Source: Anaerotignum sp. (lineage in GTDB: Bacteria > Bacillota > Clostridia > Lachnospirales > Anaerotignaceae). From it: DNA of 34,749 bases. The notes beneath the pieces are model-generated. The model did not search any database, was not told where the DNA came from, and worked only from the letters and a program-made list of their open reading frames with translations. A program made the translations under genes and the position numbers. Position 1 is the stretch's first letter; each line of letters opens with the position of its first letter. Positions 10,028-21,378 of the stretch are shown in pieces. The stretch is taken from assembly GCA_028710085.1 (NCBI GenBank), contig JAQUSU010000014.1, forward strand, positions 1 through 34,749, written 5' to 3'.

Positions 10028-10060
10028 AAAGCGAGCCTTTTGGAAAGGCTCGCTTTTGAG
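10028..10060 (+). terminator. intrinsic terminator after the PFL family gene
   Basis: AAAGCGAGCCTTT-TGG-AAAGGCTCGCTTT perfect hairpin. Confidence 0.8.
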
Positions 10061-10299
10061 GTTTTATAGTTTTGTGGATTTTATCCGTAAAAACGAGTAA
10101 AAAGTTTAATATTTGACATGAAAGGCAAGAAAAATTTTTGTTTGTTTTGCAATTTATAAAATTAGTTTTCTTATATATTCATGCAGAGGTATTGTATATA
10201 TACAAAAGTGTTGTGCAATTTGTTCAAAAAAACAAGGTTTCGACACGCAAAATTTTATGAAAAATCAAAGAAATTTCTCAAAATAATACGAAGAAAAGC

Positions 10300-10328
10300 T
10301 TGCAATTCCAAGCCTTTTCGTGTATACT
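10300..10328 (+). promoter_or_regulatory. S10 operon promoter
   Basis: TTGCAA-N17-TATACT upstream of rpsJ. Confidence 0.7.
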
Positions 10329-10335
10329 AGATTCT

Positions 10336-10584
10336 GTTGTGACATAGAGTGTTGAGGCAGAAGGTTGCCAAAAGCCTGAAAAAACAAGGCTTGCGGGTGT
10401 TTCTGCGGAGCGATGTCCAGTTCAAGAAACCGGGCGACAAGGTCACTGTACTGAATATTAGGGATAGATTACCCTTTCATGGGGTAGTTAGTCGTGTCCG
10501 CCGTTGCAGGATACACCCGGATAAGTGTGCAGTCACCACTTGTCGTGCTGAAATCAAAAGTACGAAAAGGAGGGGACTTTTTTT
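10336..10584 (+). ncRNA. structured 5' leader of the S10 operon (candidate ribosomal protein leader)
   Basis: About 250 nt untranslated; nested helices GCAGAA/TTCTGC (10357-10362/10401-10406) enclosing AAGCCT/AGGCTT (10372-10377/10387-10392), plus TACCC/GGGTA and GTGTCC/GGATACAC hairpins. Confidence 0.55.
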
Positions 10585-10899
10585 ATGGCAAACCCAAAAA
10601 TCAGAATCAGTCTCAAAGCTTACGATCACAAGTTGATCGACCAGTCTGCAGCGCAGATCATCGAAACAGCGAAGAAAACAGGAGCACAGATCAGTGGCCC
10701 GATACCTCTTCCCACAAAGAGAGAAGTTGTGACCATTATCAGAGCGGTACACAAGTACAAGGACTCCAGAGAGCAGTTTGAGATGAGAACGCACAAGAGA
10801 TTGATTGATATTCTCAGCCCTACAGCAAAAACAGCAGATGCTTTAAGCCGTCTGGATTTGCCTGCTGGCGTAGATATCACATTAAAAGTAATGAAATAA
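10585..10899 (+). CDS. rpsJ: 30S ribosomal protein S10
   Basis: [40 protein letters not shown]. Confidence 0.97.
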   Translation: MANPKIRISLKAYDHKLIDQSAAQIIETAKKTGAQISGPIPLPTKREVVTIIRAVHKYKDSREQFEMRTHKRLIDILSPTAKTADALSRLDLPAGVDITLKVMK

Positions 10900-11071
10900 A
10901 TTGAAATGTGAACGGATTGCAACGAACCGAACGTATTTCTGAGAAAGAAAATATCCAAAACTGGTTTATATAAGATGTATACGCTAAAAAATCGGCAACA
11001 GCTCTTATATGAATCTAGAATGATTACCCCGAAGGGGGCAATCCGCTGTAGAAAATTAGGAGGTGCACGGA

Positions 11072-11701
11072 ATGAAAAAGGCTATTATAGCTAAGAAGGT
11101 TGGTATGACACAGGTTTTCACTGAAAACGGCGCGTTGATACCGGTAACAGTTCTTGAAGCGGGCCCTTGCGTTGTTGTTCAGAAAAAAACAACTGAAAAC
11201 GACGGCTATGAAGCAATTCAGGTTGGTTTCGTGGATGCAAAAGCAAAACACGTTACAAAGCCTTTGCAGGGTCATTTTGACAAAGCTGGTGTAACAGCAA
11301 AAAAGTATGTAAAAGAATTCAAATTGGAAGATGCAAGCGCATATGAAATTGGCGCTGAAATCAAAGCTGATGTATTCGTTGCAGGCGATAAGGTAGATGC
11401 AAGCGGCGTTTCCAAAGGTAAAGGCTTCCAGAGTACAATTAAGAGATATAACGCAAGCAGAGGCCCCATGGCTCATGGTTCCAAATCTCACAGAGTTACC
11501 GGTTCTATGGGTTCTTCCGCAACACCTAGCCGTGTTAAGAAGAACAAGAGAATGCCTGGTCACATGGGTAGCGAAAATGTAACAATTCAGAACCTTGAAA
11601 TCGTTCGTGCTGATGCAGAAAAGAATATAATTTTGATCAAGGGCGCAGTTCCTGGTGCAAAAGGTTCTATTCTGGTTATCAAAGACAGCGTAAAGGCTTG
11701 A
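11072..11701 (+). CDS. rplC: 50S ribosomal protein L3
   Basis: [49 protein letters not shown]. Confidence 0.97.
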   Translation: MKKAIIAKKVGMTQVFTENGALIPVTVLEAGPCVVVQKKTTENDGYEAIQVGFVDAKAKHVTKPLQGHFDKAGVTAKKYVKEFKLEDASAYEIGAEIKADVFVAGDKVDASGVSKGKGFQSTIKRYNASRGPMAHGSKSHRVTGSMGSSATPSRVKKNKRMPGHMGSENVTIQNLEIVRADAEKNIILIKGAVPGAKGSILVIKDSVKA

Positions 11702-11728
11702 TAAACTTTACGAAAGGAGGAAACTAAC

Positions 11729-12349
11729 ATGGCAAATGTTGCAGTATTAAACATGAAGGGCGATCAGATTGATACAATCGAACTGAACGACGCTATTTTC
11801 GGTATAGAAGCAAATGAACATGTAATGCATATGGCAGTTGTTCAGTATCTGGCTAACCAGAGACAGGGCACACAGAGCACAAAGACTCGCGCGGAAGTTC
11901 GCGGTGGTGGTAGAAAACCTTGGAGACAAAAAGGTACAGGTAGAGCAAGACAAGGCTCCATTCGTTCCCCTCAGTGGGTAGGCGGTGGTGTTGTATTCGC
12001 TCCCAAGCCCAGAGATTATTCCTTCAAGCTGAACAAAAAGGTGAAGAGACTGGCACTTCAGTCCGCTCTTTCCGTAAAAGCAGCAGAAGGCAAAATTATT
12101 GTAATGGATGAATTGACTTTGGCGGAAGTTAAGACAAAAGAAATGATTAACGTACTCAATAACATCAAATGCGGCAAGGCTTTGATCGTTATGGACGGTA
12201 CAAACAGCAATGTAATGCTTTCCGCAAGAAATATTCCTGAAGTAAAAACAGCTTCCGTTAATACAATTAACGTATATGATCTTTTGAAGTACAACACATT
12301 GGTTGTAACAAAGGATGCGGTAGCGAAGATCGAGGAGGTGTACGCATAA
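11729..12349 (+). CDS. rplD: 50S ribosomal protein L4
   Basis: [35 protein letters not shown]. Confidence 0.97.
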   Translation: MANVAVLNMKGDQIDTIELNDAIFGIEANEHVMHMAVVQYLANQRQGTQSTKTRAEVRGGGRKPWRQKGTGRARQGSIRSPQWVGGGVVFAPKPRDYSFKLNKKVKRLALQSALSVKAAEGKIIVMDELTLAEVKTKEMINVLNNIKCGKALIVMDGTNSNVMLSARNIPEVKTASVNTINVYDLLKYNTLVVTKDAVAKIEEVYA

Positions 12350-12648
12350 TGGCTGATTTGAAATATTATGACGTAATCTTGAAGCCCGTTATCACAGAAA
12401 ACAGTATGTCTGTTTTGGATGAAAAGAAATATACTTTCATTGTACACCCTGCTGCAACAAAGGCTCAGGTGAAGGATGCGGTTGAAAAGATGTTTGCTGG
12501 TGCAAAGGTTGCTGCTGTAAACACAATGAACTACGATGGCAAGCCCAAAAGAAGAGGTGTGCACATTGGTTCAACACCTAAGTACAAAAAAGCAGTTGTT
12601 AAACTGACAGCTGACAGCAAGGATATCGAAATCTTCCAGGGAATGTAA
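12349..12648 (+). CDS. rplW: 50S ribosomal protein L23
   Basis: YYDVILKPVITENSMSVLDEKKYTFIVHPAATKAQVKDAVEKMF. Confidence 0.96.
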   Translation: MADLKYYDVILKPVITENSMSVLDEKKYTFIVHPAATKAQVKDAVEKMFAGAKVAAVNTMNYDGKPKRRGVHIGSTPKYKKAVVKLTADSKDIEIFQGM

Positions 12649-12724
12649 TTTCCGGTGGAATGAAACGAAAAGCAAAACACACGGCAACGTGTAGATAGAA
12701 AGAAACTCGAAAGGAGTGCAGAAG

Positions 12725-13555
12725 ATGGCAATTAAAAGATATAAACCATATACACCATCTAGAAGACACATGACAGTGTCCGCTTTTGATGAAATTACAA
12801 AATCAACTCCTGAAAAATCTTTGGTGGTACACCTTAAGAAAAATTCAGGTAGAAATAATCAGGGTAAATTGACAGTACGTCATCACGGCGGTGGCTCCAA
12901 AATCAAATACAGATTGGTAGACTTTAAGCGTAATAAAGACGGTGTTCCTGCAACAGTTCAGGCAATCGAATACGATCCTAACAGAACAGCGAACATTGCA
13001 CTCGTTATTTATGCTGATGGTCAGAAATCTTATGTTTTGGCTCCAGTAGGTTTGCAGGTTGGCGACAAGATCATGAATGGTCCTGATGCGGAAGTAAAAT
13101 TGGGCAACACCTTGCCTATGAGCAAGATCCCCGTTGGTGCCAGCATCCACAATGTTGAAATGAAACCCGGCAAAGGCGGCCAGTTGGTTCGTTCCGCTGG
13201 TAACGTTGCACAGTTGATGGCAAAAGAAGGCAAGTATGCAACAGTAAAGCTTCCTTCTGGTGAAATGAGATTGCTGCCTATCGAATGTAGAGCAACAATG
13301 GGTCAGGTTGGCAATATTGATCACGAATTGATTCATATTGGTAAAGCCGGCAGAAAACGTCACATGGGCGTTAGACCTACCGTAAGAGGTTCCGTAATGA
13401 ACCCTAACGATCACCCTCACGGTGGTGGTGAAGGTAGAGCGCCAATCGGTCGTCCATCTCCTATGACACCTTGGGGCAAGCCTGCTATGGGTTATAAAAC
13501 AAGAAAGAAGCACAAAGCTTCCAACAAGTATATTGTTCGCCGCAGAAACGGCTAA
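12725..13555 (+). CDS. rplB: 50S ribosomal protein L2
   Basis: [49 protein letters not shown]. Confidence 0.98.
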   Translation: MAIKRYKPYTPSRRHMTVSAFDEITKSTPEKSLVVHLKKNSGRNNQGKLTVRHHGGGSKIKYRLVDFKRNKDGVPATVQAIEYDPNRTANIALVIYADGQKSYVLAPVGLQVGDKIMNGPDAEVKLGNTLPMSKIPVGASIHNVEMKPGKGGQLVRSAGNVAQLMAKEGKYATVKLPSGEMRLLPIECRATMGQVGNIDHELIHIGKAGRKRHMGVRPTVRGSVMNPNDHPHGGGEGRAPIGRPSPMTPWGKPAMGYKTRKKHKASNKYIVRRRNG

Positions 13556-13619
13556 TAGATCGGATTGTGTGAAGGCAGCAGCTTAAAACACAAAAACACG
13601 AAACAAGGAGGATTAAAAC

Positions 13620-13904
13620 ATGAGCAGATCACTCAAAAAGGGACCTTTCGCGGATGACCATCTGTTAAAGAAGATTGATGCAATGAATGCAGCAGGCGAA
13701 AAGAACGTAATCAAAACTTGGTCTCGTCGTTCTACAATTTATCCCGATATGATCGGTCATACAATCGCAGTTTACGACGGCAGAAAACATGTGCCTGTAT
13801 ATATTACTGAAGATATGGTAGGCCACAAACTTGGTGAATTTGCACTGACAAGAAGCTACAGAGGTCATGGCAAAGACGCAGAAAAGAAATCTAGAGTTCG
13901 CTAA
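13620..13904 (+). CDS. rpsS: 30S ribosomal protein S19
   Basis: [49 protein letters not shown]. Confidence 0.98.
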   Translation: MSRSLKKGPFADDHLLKKIDAMNAAGEKNVIKTWSRRSTIYPDMIGHTIAVYDGRKHVPVYITEDMVGHKLGEFALTRSYRGHGKDAEKKSRVR

Positions 13905-13932
13905 TATCTGATAACGAAAGGAGGTTTCGTTC

Positions 13933-14322
13933 ATGGCAAAAGGTCATAGAAGCCAAATTAAAAAAGAAAGAAACATTGCAACACAAGAAAAAAGACCCCA
14001 TGCATCTGCAAAATATGTTGGCATCCCTGCCACAAAAGCGAAGATCGTTTTGGATCAGATCAAAGACAAGGATGTTGTTACAGCAGCGGCATTGTTGAAT
14101 TATTCCCCAAGATTCGCTTCCGAAATCATTGCAAAGGTTTTGAAATCCGCAATGGCTAACGCAGAAAATAACTTGGGTATGGACGTAAACAAATTGTATG
14201 TGGAAGAGGTAAGTGCTGATCAGGGCCCCACAATGAAGAGAATCCGCCCTAGAGCACAAGGCAGAGCATATCGGATCCTGAAAAGATCCTGCCATATTTC
14301 CATCATTCTCAATGAGAGATAA
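13933..14322 (+). CDS. rplV: 50S ribosomal protein L22
   Basis: [52 protein letters not shown]. Confidence 0.97.
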   Translation: MAKGHRSQIKKERNIATQEKRPHASAKYVGIPATKAKIVLDQIKDKDVVTAAALLNYSPRFASEIIAKVLKSAMANAENNLGMDVNKLYVEEVSADQGPTMKRIRPRAQGRAYRILKRSCHISIILNER

Positions 14323-14333
14323 GGAGGTACGAA

Positions 14334-14993
14334 ATGGGACAGAAAGTAAATCCTCATGGATTAAGAGTCGGTATCATCAAAGATTGGGATACTAAATGGT
14401 ATGCTGAGAAGGATTTCGCTGACTACCTGGTAGAGGACTTTAAAATCAGAAAGTTTATTAAAGCTAAATTATATGCTTCCGGCATTTCTAAGATTGCTAT
14501 CGAAAGAACAGCCGGTAGAGTAAAGGTTACAGTAAACACAGCAAAACCAGGTATTGTTATCGGTAAGAACGGTCAGGCAATTGAAGAATTGAAGGCTGAT
14601 ATTCAAAAAATAACAACACAAAAGGTTGCCGTAAATATTGAAGAAATCAAAAAACCTGAGTTAGATGCACAGCTTGTAGCTGAAAATATCGCATTGCAGC
14701 TGGAAAACCGTGTAACATTCCGTCGTGCTATGAAGCAGTCCATGGGCAGAACCATGAAGTTTGGAGCTAAGGGTATCAAAACAGCTGTTAGCGGTCGTTT
14801 GGGCGGTGCTGATATGGCGCGTACAGAAAGCTATCACGATGGTACCATTCCTCTTCAGACACTGCGTGCAGACATTGACTATGGCTTTGCAGAAGCTGAT
14901 ACAACCTACGGTAAGTTGGGTGTAAAGGTATGGATCTACAAAGGTGAGGTACTTCCTGTTAAAGCAGCGAAAAAGGAAGGAGGCGCTAAGTAA
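14334..14993 (+). CDS. rpsC: 30S ribosomal protein S3
   Basis: [32 protein letters not shown]. Confidence 0.98.
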   Translation: MGQKVNPHGLRVGIIKDWDTKWYAEKDFADYLVEDFKIRKFIKAKLYASGISKIAIERTAGRVKVTVNTAKPGIVIGKNGQAIEELKADIQKITTQKVAVNIEEIKKPELDAQLVAENIALQLENRVTFRRAMKQSMGRTMKFGAKGIKTAVSGRLGGADMARTESYHDGTIPLQTLRADIDYGFAEADTTYGKLGVKVWIYKGEVLPVKAAKKEGGAK

Positions 14994-14995
14994 TT

Positions 14996-15433
14996 ATGTT
15001 AATGCCTAAAAGAGTGAAATATCGTAAGCAGCAAAGAGGCTCCATGAAGGGCAGAGCGCACAGAGGCAATAAAGTAACTTATGGTGAATACGGCATTATG
15101 GCTATGGAGCCAACCTGGATCACAGCGAACCAGATTGAAGCAGCCCGTATCGCTATGACAAGATATATCAAGCGTGGTGGCGATGTTTGGATTAAAGTAT
15201 TCCCAGACAAACCTGTATCCGCTAAGCCTATTGGCACTCGTATGGGTTCTGGTAAAGGCGCACCTGAATTCTGGGTAGCGGTAGTAAAACCCGGTAGAGT
15301 AATGTTTGAAATTGGCGGCGTTGCAGAAGAAACAGCAAGAGAAGCATTGAGACTGGCTGTTCACAAGCTTCCTATTAAATGTAAAATTGTTTCCAAGGCA
15401 GAGGCGTTAGAAATGGCAGGTGATCAGCAGTGA
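14996..15433 (+). CDS. rplP: 50S ribosomal protein L16
   Basis: [34 protein letters not shown]. Confidence 0.98.
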   Translation: MLMPKRVKYRKQQRGSMKGRAHRGNKVTYGEYGIMAMEPTWITANQIEAARIAMTRYIKRGGDVWIKVFPDKPVSAKPIGTRMGSGKGAPEFWVAVVKPGRVMFEIGGVAEETAREALRLAVHKLPIKCKIVSKAEALEMAGDQQ

Positions 15434-15639
15434 AAACTAAGGGTTATGTAAATGAATTAATTGGGAAGACTGCAGATGAATTACAGAGAGACCTTGTTTC
15501 TGCTAAAAAGGAATTATTCAACCTGAGATTCCAAAACGCAACGAACCAGTTGGATAATACAGCAAGAATCAAGGACGTTCGTAAGAACATTGCGAGAATC
15601 CAGACAGTGATTACTCAGATGGCTAGGACAGCACAATAA
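15430..15639 (+). CDS. rpmC: 50S ribosomal protein L29
   Basis: 69 aa; [29 protein letters not shown] start overlapping the rplP stop. Confidence 0.95.
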   Translation: MKTKGYVNELIGKTADELQRDLVSAKKELFNLRFQNATNQLDNTARIKDVRKNIARIQTVITQMARTAQ

Positions 15640-15669
15640 TAATCAGGTCTATGAAAGGAGGCACTCTTT

Positions 15670-15927
15670 GTGGAAGAAAGAAATCTTCGTAAAACCAGAA
15701 TTGGTAAAGTAGTCAGCGACAAAATGGACAAGACAATCGTTGTTGCTGTGGAAGATAAAGTAAAACACCCTTTGTACGGTAAAATCGTAAACAGAACTTA
15801 CAAGCTGAAGGCGCACGACGAAAACAATGAATGCGGCATCGGCGACCGTGTAAAGGTTATGGAAACCAGACCTTTGTCTAAGGACAAAAGATGGAGACTT
15901 GTAAGTATTATCGAAAAAGCAAAATAA
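15670..15927 (+). CDS. rpsQ: 30S ribosomal protein S17
   Basis: [40 protein letters not shown] start. Confidence 0.96.
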   Translation: MEERNLRKTRIGKVVSDKMDKTIVVAVEDKVKHPLYGKIVNRTYKLKAHDENNECGIGDRVKVMETRPLSKDKRWRLVSIIEKAK

Positions 15928-15952
15928 TCCTTTTTGGAGAGGAGGCAATCAT

Positions 15953-16321
15953 ATGGTTCAACAGGAAACCAGATTAAAAGTAGCAGATAATTCCGGAGCA
16001 AAAGAACTCCTTTGCATTAGAGTGCTAGGCGGCTCTACACGAAGATATGCAGGCGTTGGCGACATTATTGTTGCTGCTGTTAAAGATGCAACACCCGGCG
16101 GTGTTGTGAAAAAAGGCGACGTTGTAAAGGCTGTTGTGGTTAGAACAGTACACGCAATAGGCAGAGCCGATGGTAGCTATATTAAATTTGACGAGAATGC
16201 AGCGGTAATTATCAAAGAAGACAAGAACCCTAAGGGGACACGTATTTTTGGACCCGTTGCTAGAGAGCTGAGAGAGAAACAGTTTATGAAGATTCTTTCT
16301 CTGGCACCTGAAGTATTATAA
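15953..16321 (+). CDS. rplN: 50S ribosomal protein L14
   Basis: [37 protein letters not shown]. Confidence 0.98.
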   Translation: MVQQETRLKVADNSGAKELLCIRVLGGSTRRYAGVGDIIVAAVKDATPGGVVKKGDVVKAVVVRTVHAIGRADGSYIKFDENAAVIIKEDKNPKGTRIFGPVARELREKQFMKILSLAPEVL

Positions 16322-16334
16322 GGAGGTGTGCTAG

Positions 16335-16646
16335 GTGGCGAACTTGAAATTGAAAAGCGGCGATAAAGTCGTTATAATTACAGGTAAGGATAAAGGTAAA
16401 CAAGGCAAGATTCTTAAGGTAGATATTAAGAATAACAAAGTCCTTGTGGAAGGCGTTAACATGATTTTCAAACATACAAAGCCCAACGCTAAAAATCAGC
16501 AGGGTGGTATCGTTAAAAAGGAAAATTTTATTGATGCTTCCAACGTTATGTATTTGCACAATGGCAAGGCAACACGCCTTGGTGCGTTAGTTAAAGACGG
16601 CAAAAAAGTAAGAATTGCAAAAAAGACAGGCGAAGTTATCGACTGA
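16335..16646 (+). CDS. rplX: 50S ribosomal protein L24
   Basis: KLKSGDKVVIITGKDKGKQGKILKV KOW motif; GTG start. Confidence 0.96.
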   Translation: MANLKLKSGDKVVIITGKDKGKQGKILKVDIKNNKVLVEGVNMIFKHTKPNAKNQQGGIVKKENFIDASNVMYLHNGKATRLGALVKDGKKVRIAKKTGEVID

Positions 16647-16667
16647 TCCTTGGAAAGGAGGTAAACA

Positions 16668-17207
16668 ATGAACAGATTAAGAGATTTTTATGAAGCAGAG
16701 ATTATTCCTGAAATGATGAAGAAGTTTTCATATACAAATAAAATGGCCGTGCCCAAGCTGGAAAAAATCATCCTTAACATGGGTGTTGGTGAAGCAAAAG
16801 AAAATGCGAAGGTTTTGGACGGCGCGGTAAAAGATATGACGATTATCGCTGGTCAGAAGCCTATTGTAACAAAGGCAAAAAAGTCTATCGCAGCATTTAA
16901 GCTTCGTGAAGGTGTGAACATTGGCTGCAAGGCTACACTCAGAGGCAACAGAATGTATGAGTTTGCTGACAGATTGATCAACATTGCGCTTCCTCGTGTA
17001 CGTGACTTCCGTGGTGTTAAGGCAAACAGCTTTGACGGCAGAGGTAACTACACAATGGGTATCAAAGAGCAGCTGATTTTCCCTGAAATCGAATATGATA
17101 AGGTTGATAAAATCAGAGGCTTGGACATCGTATTTGTTACAACAGCAAAGACGGATGAGGAAGCAAGAGAATTGCTTAAGTTATTTGGTATGCCATTCGC
17201 AAAATAA
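16668..17207 (+). CDS. rplE: 50S ribosomal protein L5
   Basis: [42 protein letters not shown]. Confidence 0.98.
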   Translation: MNRLRDFYEAEIIPEMMKKFSYTNKMAVPKLEKIILNMGVGEAKENAKVLDGAVKDMTIIAGQKPIVTKAKKSIAAFKLREGVNIGCKATLRGNRMYEFADRLINIALPRVRDFRGVKANSFDGRGNYTMGIKEQLIFPEIEYDKVDKIRGLDIVFVTTAKTDEEARELLKLFGMPFAK

Positions 17208-17222
17208 AAGGGAGGGACAGAA

Positions 17223-17408
17223 ATGGCTAAAAGATCTATGATCGTAAAGCAACAGAGAACTCCTAAGTTCTCCACGAGAGCTTATACACGCTGCAGAATA
17301 TGCGGTAGACCACACTCTGTGCTTAAAAAATATGGAATTTGCCGTATTTGCTTCCGTGAATTGGCATATAAAGGTCAGATTCCCGGCGTAAAGAAAGCAA
17401 GCTGGTAA
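17223..17408 (+). CDS. rpsZ: 30S ribosomal protein S14, zinc-binding type (type Z)
   Basis: 61 aa; [38 protein letters not shown] with two CxxC. Confidence 0.96.
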   Translation: MAKRSMIVKQQRTPKFSTRAYTRCRICGRPHSVLKKYGICRICFRELAYKGQIPGVKKASW

Positions 17409-17428
17409 ACAGAAAGGAGGAATTCATA

Positions 17429-17830
17429 ATGTCAATGAGCGACCCTATCGCAGATATGCTGACAAGAATCAGAAACGGTAACACAGCAAAACACGATACA
17501 GTAGATGTTCCTTCTTCTAACATGAAGAAAGCAATTGCGGACATTTTGACAACAGAAGGTTATGTAAAAGGCTACGAAGTAATTGAAGATGGCGTAAAAG
17601 CTACAATTCGTGTTAGCTTGAAATATGGCGCAGACAAAAATCAAAAGGTTATTACAGGTTTGAAGAGAATTTCCAAACCCGGCCTCAGAGTTTTTGCTGG
17701 CAAAGAAGAACTGCCTAAGGTTTTGGGTGGATTGGGTATTGCTATCATTTCCACAAGCCAGGGCTTGATGACAGATAAAGAAGCGAGAAAAGTTGGCGTA
17801 GGCGGCGAAGTAATCGCTTTTATCTGGTAA
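17429..17830 (+). CDS. rpsH: 30S ribosomal protein S8
   Basis: [37 protein letters not shown]. Confidence 0.97.
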   Translation: MSMSDPIADMLTRIRNGNTAKHDTVDVPSSNMKKAIADILTTEGYVKGYEVIEDGVKATIRVSLKYGADKNQKVITGLKRISKPGLRVFAGKEELPKVLGGLGIAIISTSQGLMTDKEARKVGVGGEVIAFIW

Positions 17831-17856
17831 TTAATTATAAATAGGAGGTGCAGACC

Positions 17857-18399
17857 ATGTCAAGAATTGGTAAACTCCCTGTTGCAGTACCTGCTGGCGT
17901 TGAGATTAAAATCGGCGAAGGCAATCTGCTTACAGTGAAGGGACCCTTGGGTACTCTGGAAAGAAAATTGTCCCCTGACATGCATATCGCAATGGAGGAA
18001 GGTCAGATCGTTGTAACAAGACCTAGCGATCTGAAAAAGCATAAAGCATTACACGGTTTGACAAGAACTTTGATCTTCAATATGGTTACCGGTGTAACAC
18101 AGGGCTATGCAAAAAACCTGGAAATCAACGGCGTTGGTTACAGAGCTGCAAAGTCCGGCAAGAAGTTAACACTTACTTTGGGCTATTCTCATCCAGTTGA
18201 AATGGAAGATCCTGAAGGTATTGAAGCTATTGTTGAAGGTACAAACAAAATTACAGTTAAGGGTATTGATAAAGAAAAAGTTGGACAGTTTGCGGCTGAA
18301 ATCAGAACCAAGCGTCCCCCTGAACCTTATAAAGGCAAAGGTATCAAATACGCTGACGAGAAAATTAGACGTAAAGTTGGTAAGACCGGTAAGAAATAA
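17857..18399 (+). CDS. rplF: 50S ribosomal protein L6
   Basis: [38 protein letters not shown]. Confidence 0.97.
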   Translation: MSRIGKLPVAVPAGVEIKIGEGNLLTVKGPLGTLERKLSPDMHIAMEEGQIVVTRPSDLKKHKALHGLTRTLIFNMVTGVTQGYAKNLEINGVGYRAAKSGKKLTLTLGYSHPVEMEDPEGIEAIVEGTNKITVKGIDKEKVGQFAAEIRTKRPPEPYKGKGIKYADEKIRRKVGKTGKK

Positions 18400-18467
18400 T
18401 CAATGCCTGAGCGCTTGAGGTATTTATATCGGAAAGTGACTAATTTTGAGAAACGGAGTGAAATACT

Positions 18468-18836
18468 ATGATTAGAAAGCCATCTCGTGCGGCGGCTCGT
18501 GTGAAAAGACACTACAGAATCCGTAACAATGTGAATGGAACTGCGCAGAGACCTAGATTGGCCGTGTTCAGATCCAATAAGCATATGTATGCACAGATTA
18601 TTGATGATGTTACACATCACACACTGGTTGCAGCTTCCACACTGGAATCTGAAATTGCAAGCAAAGTAGAATTTACTTCTACAGCTGCAGCAGCAGCTGT
18701 TGTTGGTGAAGTAATCGCAAAAAGAGCAGTTGAAAAAGGCATTAATGTAGTTGTTTTCGACAGAGGCGGTTTCGTTTATCAAGGTAAAGTGAAAGCTTTG
18801 GCGGATGCAGCAAGAGAAGCCGGATTACAATTCTAA
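18468..18836 (+). CDS. rplR: 50S ribosomal protein L18
   Basis: [37 protein letters not shown]. Confidence 0.97.
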   Translation: MIRKPSRAAARVKRHYRIRNNVNGTAQRPRLAVFRSNKHMYAQIIDDVTHHTLVAASTLESEIASKVEFTSTAAAAAVVGEVIAKRAVEKGINVVVFDRGGFVYQGKVKALADAAREAGLQF

Positions 18837-18854
18837 GGCAAGGAGGAAAGTAAG

Positions 18855-19358
18855 TTGAAGAGAATCGATCCAAGCACTTTAGATCTTAAAGATAAAGTAG
18901 TAACTATCAACCGTGTAACAAAGGTTGTTAAAGGTGGTCGTACATTCAGATTTGCAGCTCTGGTTGTAGTTGGCGATGGCAATGGTCACGTTGGTTGCGG
19001 TATGGGCAAAGCGGCTGAAATTCCCGATGCGATCCGTAAAGGTAAGGAAGATGCAATGAAAAACATCATTGATGTTTCAAGAAATGATGCAGACAGCATC
19101 TATCATGATGTAAAAGGCGAATTTGGCAGTGCAAGGGTATTATTGATGCCTGCTGCAGAAGGTACTGGTGTTATTGCCGGCGGCCCCGCGCGTGCGGTAT
19201 TAGAACTGGCTGGCATTCGTAACATCAGAACAAAATCCTTGGGTTCCAACAATAAGCGCAACGTTGTAAGTGCAACAATCGAAGGTCTGTCCAGAGCGAC
19301 AACACCTGAAGCTGTTGCAAAGCTGCGTGGTATTACTGTTGAAGAACTCTTAGGTTAA
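18855..19358 (+). CDS. rpsE: 30S ribosomal protein S5
   Basis: [56 protein letters not shown] start. Confidence 0.97.
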   Translation: MKRIDPSTLDLKDKVVTINRVTKVVKGGRTFRFAALVVVGDGNGHVGCGMGKAAEIPDAIRKGKEDAMKNIIDVSRNDADSIYHDVKGEFGSARVLLMPAAEGTGVIAGGPARAVLELAGIRNIRTKSLGSNNKRNVVSATIEGLSRATTPEAVAKLRGITVEELLG

Positions 19359-19371
19359 GGAGGAATTGACA

Positions 19372-19551
19372 GTGGCTGAAATTAAAATCACATTAGTGAA
19401 ATCAACAATCGGAGCAGTTCCGAAGCATAAAAAGACAGTTCAGGCCTTGGGACTGAAAAAGACAAACAGCAGTGTCGTTCAGCAGGACAATGCGGCTATC
19501 AGAGGTATGATCCAACAGATTAGCCACCTTGTGAAGGTTGAAGAAATTTGA
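19372..19551 (+). CDS. rpmD: 50S ribosomal protein L30
   Basis: [37 protein letters not shown] start after AAGGAGG. Confidence 0.95.
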   Translation: MAEIKITLVKSTIGAVPKHKKTVQALGLKKTNSSVVQQDNAAIRGMIQQISHLVKVEEI

Positions 19552-19568
19552 TTTAAGGAGGTGCCAAA

Positions 19569-20009
19569 ATGAACTTATGCGATTTGAGACCCGCAGAAGG
19601 CTCCAAAGAAAGAGCTTGGAGACGTGGTAGAGGTCATGCAACAGGCAACGGCAAAACAGCAGGCAGAGGCCATAAAGGTCAGGGACAACGTTCCGGTTCT
19701 GGCGGTAAGTGCGGTTTTGAAGGCGGTCAGATGCCTTTATATAGAAGACTTCCCAAAAGAGGCTTCACATGCAGAAACAGCAAGGACATCGTTTCCATTA
19801 ATGTTTGCATGTTAAACGTTTTTGAAAATGATACAGTAGTAGATATCGATGCTTTAAAAGCCGTTGGCTTAATCAGCAATCCCAGAGATGGCGTTAAAAT
19901 TCTTGGAGAGGGAGAGCTTGAAAGAAAACTTACAATCAAAGTAAACCAGTTTAGCGAAACTGCACTTGAAAAGATTGAAGCAGCCGGCGGAAAAGCAGAG
20001 GTGATTTAA
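19569..20009 (+). CDS. rplO: 50S ribosomal protein L15
   Basis: MNLCDLRPAEGSKERAWRRGRGHATGNGKTAGRGHKGQGQRSG. Confidence 0.97.
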   Translation: MNLCDLRPAEGSKERAWRRGRGHATGNGKTAGRGHKGQGQRSGSGGKCGFEGGQMPLYRRLPKRGFTCRNSKDIVSINVCMLNVFENDTVVDIDALKAVGLISNPRDGVKILGEGELERKLTIKVNQFSETALEKIEAAGGKAEVI

Positions 20010-21275
20010 TTGTTTAGAATTTTCGTTAATTCTTGGAGAACGAAAGAAATTAGAAACAAAATCCTGTATACTCTAATGATTTTTGCAATTGTTAGATTGG
20101 GTACATTAATCGCACTGCCCGGAATCGATGCTGCGAGTGTAATTGCAGCAAGAGGAGCAACTGGCATGGGTACGCTGTACAGTGTAATTGCCGGTGGCGC
20201 AAACTCAGGATGGTCCCTGTTTGCAATGGGTATCGGACCTTATATTAATGCATCTATTATCATGCAGTTGTTAACGATTGCTATTCCAAAGTTTGAACAG
20301 CTTTCAAAGGAAGGTCCGGAAGGACGCAAGAAGCTACAGTCATATAGCAGATATTTGACAATTGCGCTGGCGTTGATCCAGGGTGGAGGTCTCACATATT
20401 CCTATCAGAATATGTTTGTGGCACATAGCCCGCTGATTTATATTGCATCTGTCACTTGTTTGGTTTGCGGTTCCGCATTTGTAATGTGGCTGGCTGAACA
20501 GATTACGGCGCAAGGTGTTGGAAATGGATCTTCTTTAATTATCTTCATCAACATTGTATCTAGCTTGCCTCAGGGTGTTGCCAGCATGTATTATACAATT
20601 TCTGGCTCCGGCGCAGTTGGTATTGCAAAGGTTGTAGCAGTTTTGGTAGTATTGCTTATTGTATTAGCTTTTATCGTTTGTGTAAATACAGGCGAAAGAA
20701 GATTGCCTGTGCAGTATTCTTCCAAAATGGCAGGTCATAAACAAACGGGCGGAAGTAGTACAACAATGCCCATTAAAGTAAATATTGCCGGTGTAATTTC
20801 AATTATCTTTGCAATTTCGCTATTACAGTTTCCACAGCAAATTGGCAATTTTATGCCCAATAAAGGGGCTACATTTACTAAGATTATTGAAATTCTAAAT
20901 ATGACACATCCCATTGGCGCGTGTTTATATGTAGTGCTTATCATATTCTTCACTTTCTTCTATACTTCGATCGTGATGAATCCAAACGAAATTGCTATGA
21001 ATATGAAGAAGAATGGCGGATTTATCCCTGGTATCAGACCGGGTCAGCCCACAAGCACTTATATTACAAGAGTTTTAAACAGAATCACTTTAGTGGGTGC
21101 ACTTTGTTATGCACTCTTGGCTATGGTACCCGTTGTTTTGCAATGGATATTCAAGATTAATGTCGGCTTCGGTGGTACAACATTGATCATCGTTGTTGGT
21201 GTTGCGCTGGATATCGTAAAATCATTGGAAAGCCAGTTGCTCATGCGCCACTATAAAGGTTTTTTGAGTGAATAA
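20010..21275 (+). CDS. secY: preprotein translocase subunit SecY
   Basis: 421 aa polytopic membrane protein; IMQLLTIAIPKFEQLSKEGPEGRKKLQSYSRYLTI; IPGIRPGQPT; TTG start. Confidence 0.97.
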   Translation: MFRIFVNSWRTKEIRNKILYTLMIFAIVRLGTLIALPGIDAASVIAARGATGMGTLYSVIAGGANSGWSLFAMGIGPYINASIIMQLLTIAIPKFEQLSKEGPEGRKKLQSYSRYLTIALALIQGGGLTYSYQNMFVAHSPLIYIASVTCLVCGSAFVMWLAEQITAQGVGNGSSLIIFINIVSSLPQGVASMYYTISGSGAVGIAKVVAVLVVLLIVLAFIVCVNTGERRLPVQYSSKMAGHKQTGGSSTTMPIKVNIAGVISIIFAISLLQFPQQIGNFMPNKGATFTKIIEILNMTHPIGACLYVVLIIFFTFFYTSIVMNPNEIAMNMKKNGGFIPGIRPGQPTSTYITRVLNRITLVGALCYALLAMVPVVLQWIFKINVGFGGTTLIIVVGVALDIVKSLESQLLMRHYKGFLSE

Positions 21276-21276
21276 T

Positions 21277-21318
21277 CTCAGCCTGCCGGGAAATGCAAAT
21301 GCATTTCCCAGGGTTGAG
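21277..21318 (+). promoter_or_regulatory. long hairpin between secY and adk without a T-run
   Basis: Perfect inner stem GGGAAATGCA-AA-TGCATTTCCC inside CTCAGCCTG/CAGGGTTGAG. Confidence 0.6.
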
Positions 21319-21378
21319 TGGGGAGTTCAGGAGTTCAAAAAGAGAAGGGCTATCTGAAGAAAAGAGGTAATGATTTTT

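Noticed and set aside
10349-10636. 95-aa basic ORF in the rpsJ leader
   Set aside because: Starts with GTG without a good RBS, overlaps rpsJ out of frame, and coincides with RNA-like structure; likely incidental.
11024-11563. 179-aa minus-strand ORF opposite rplC, and similar long antisense ORFs across the ribosomal genes
   Set aside because: Cysteine/phenylalanine-rich translations typical of antisense frames of highly biased ribosomal genes; no RBS or motif support.
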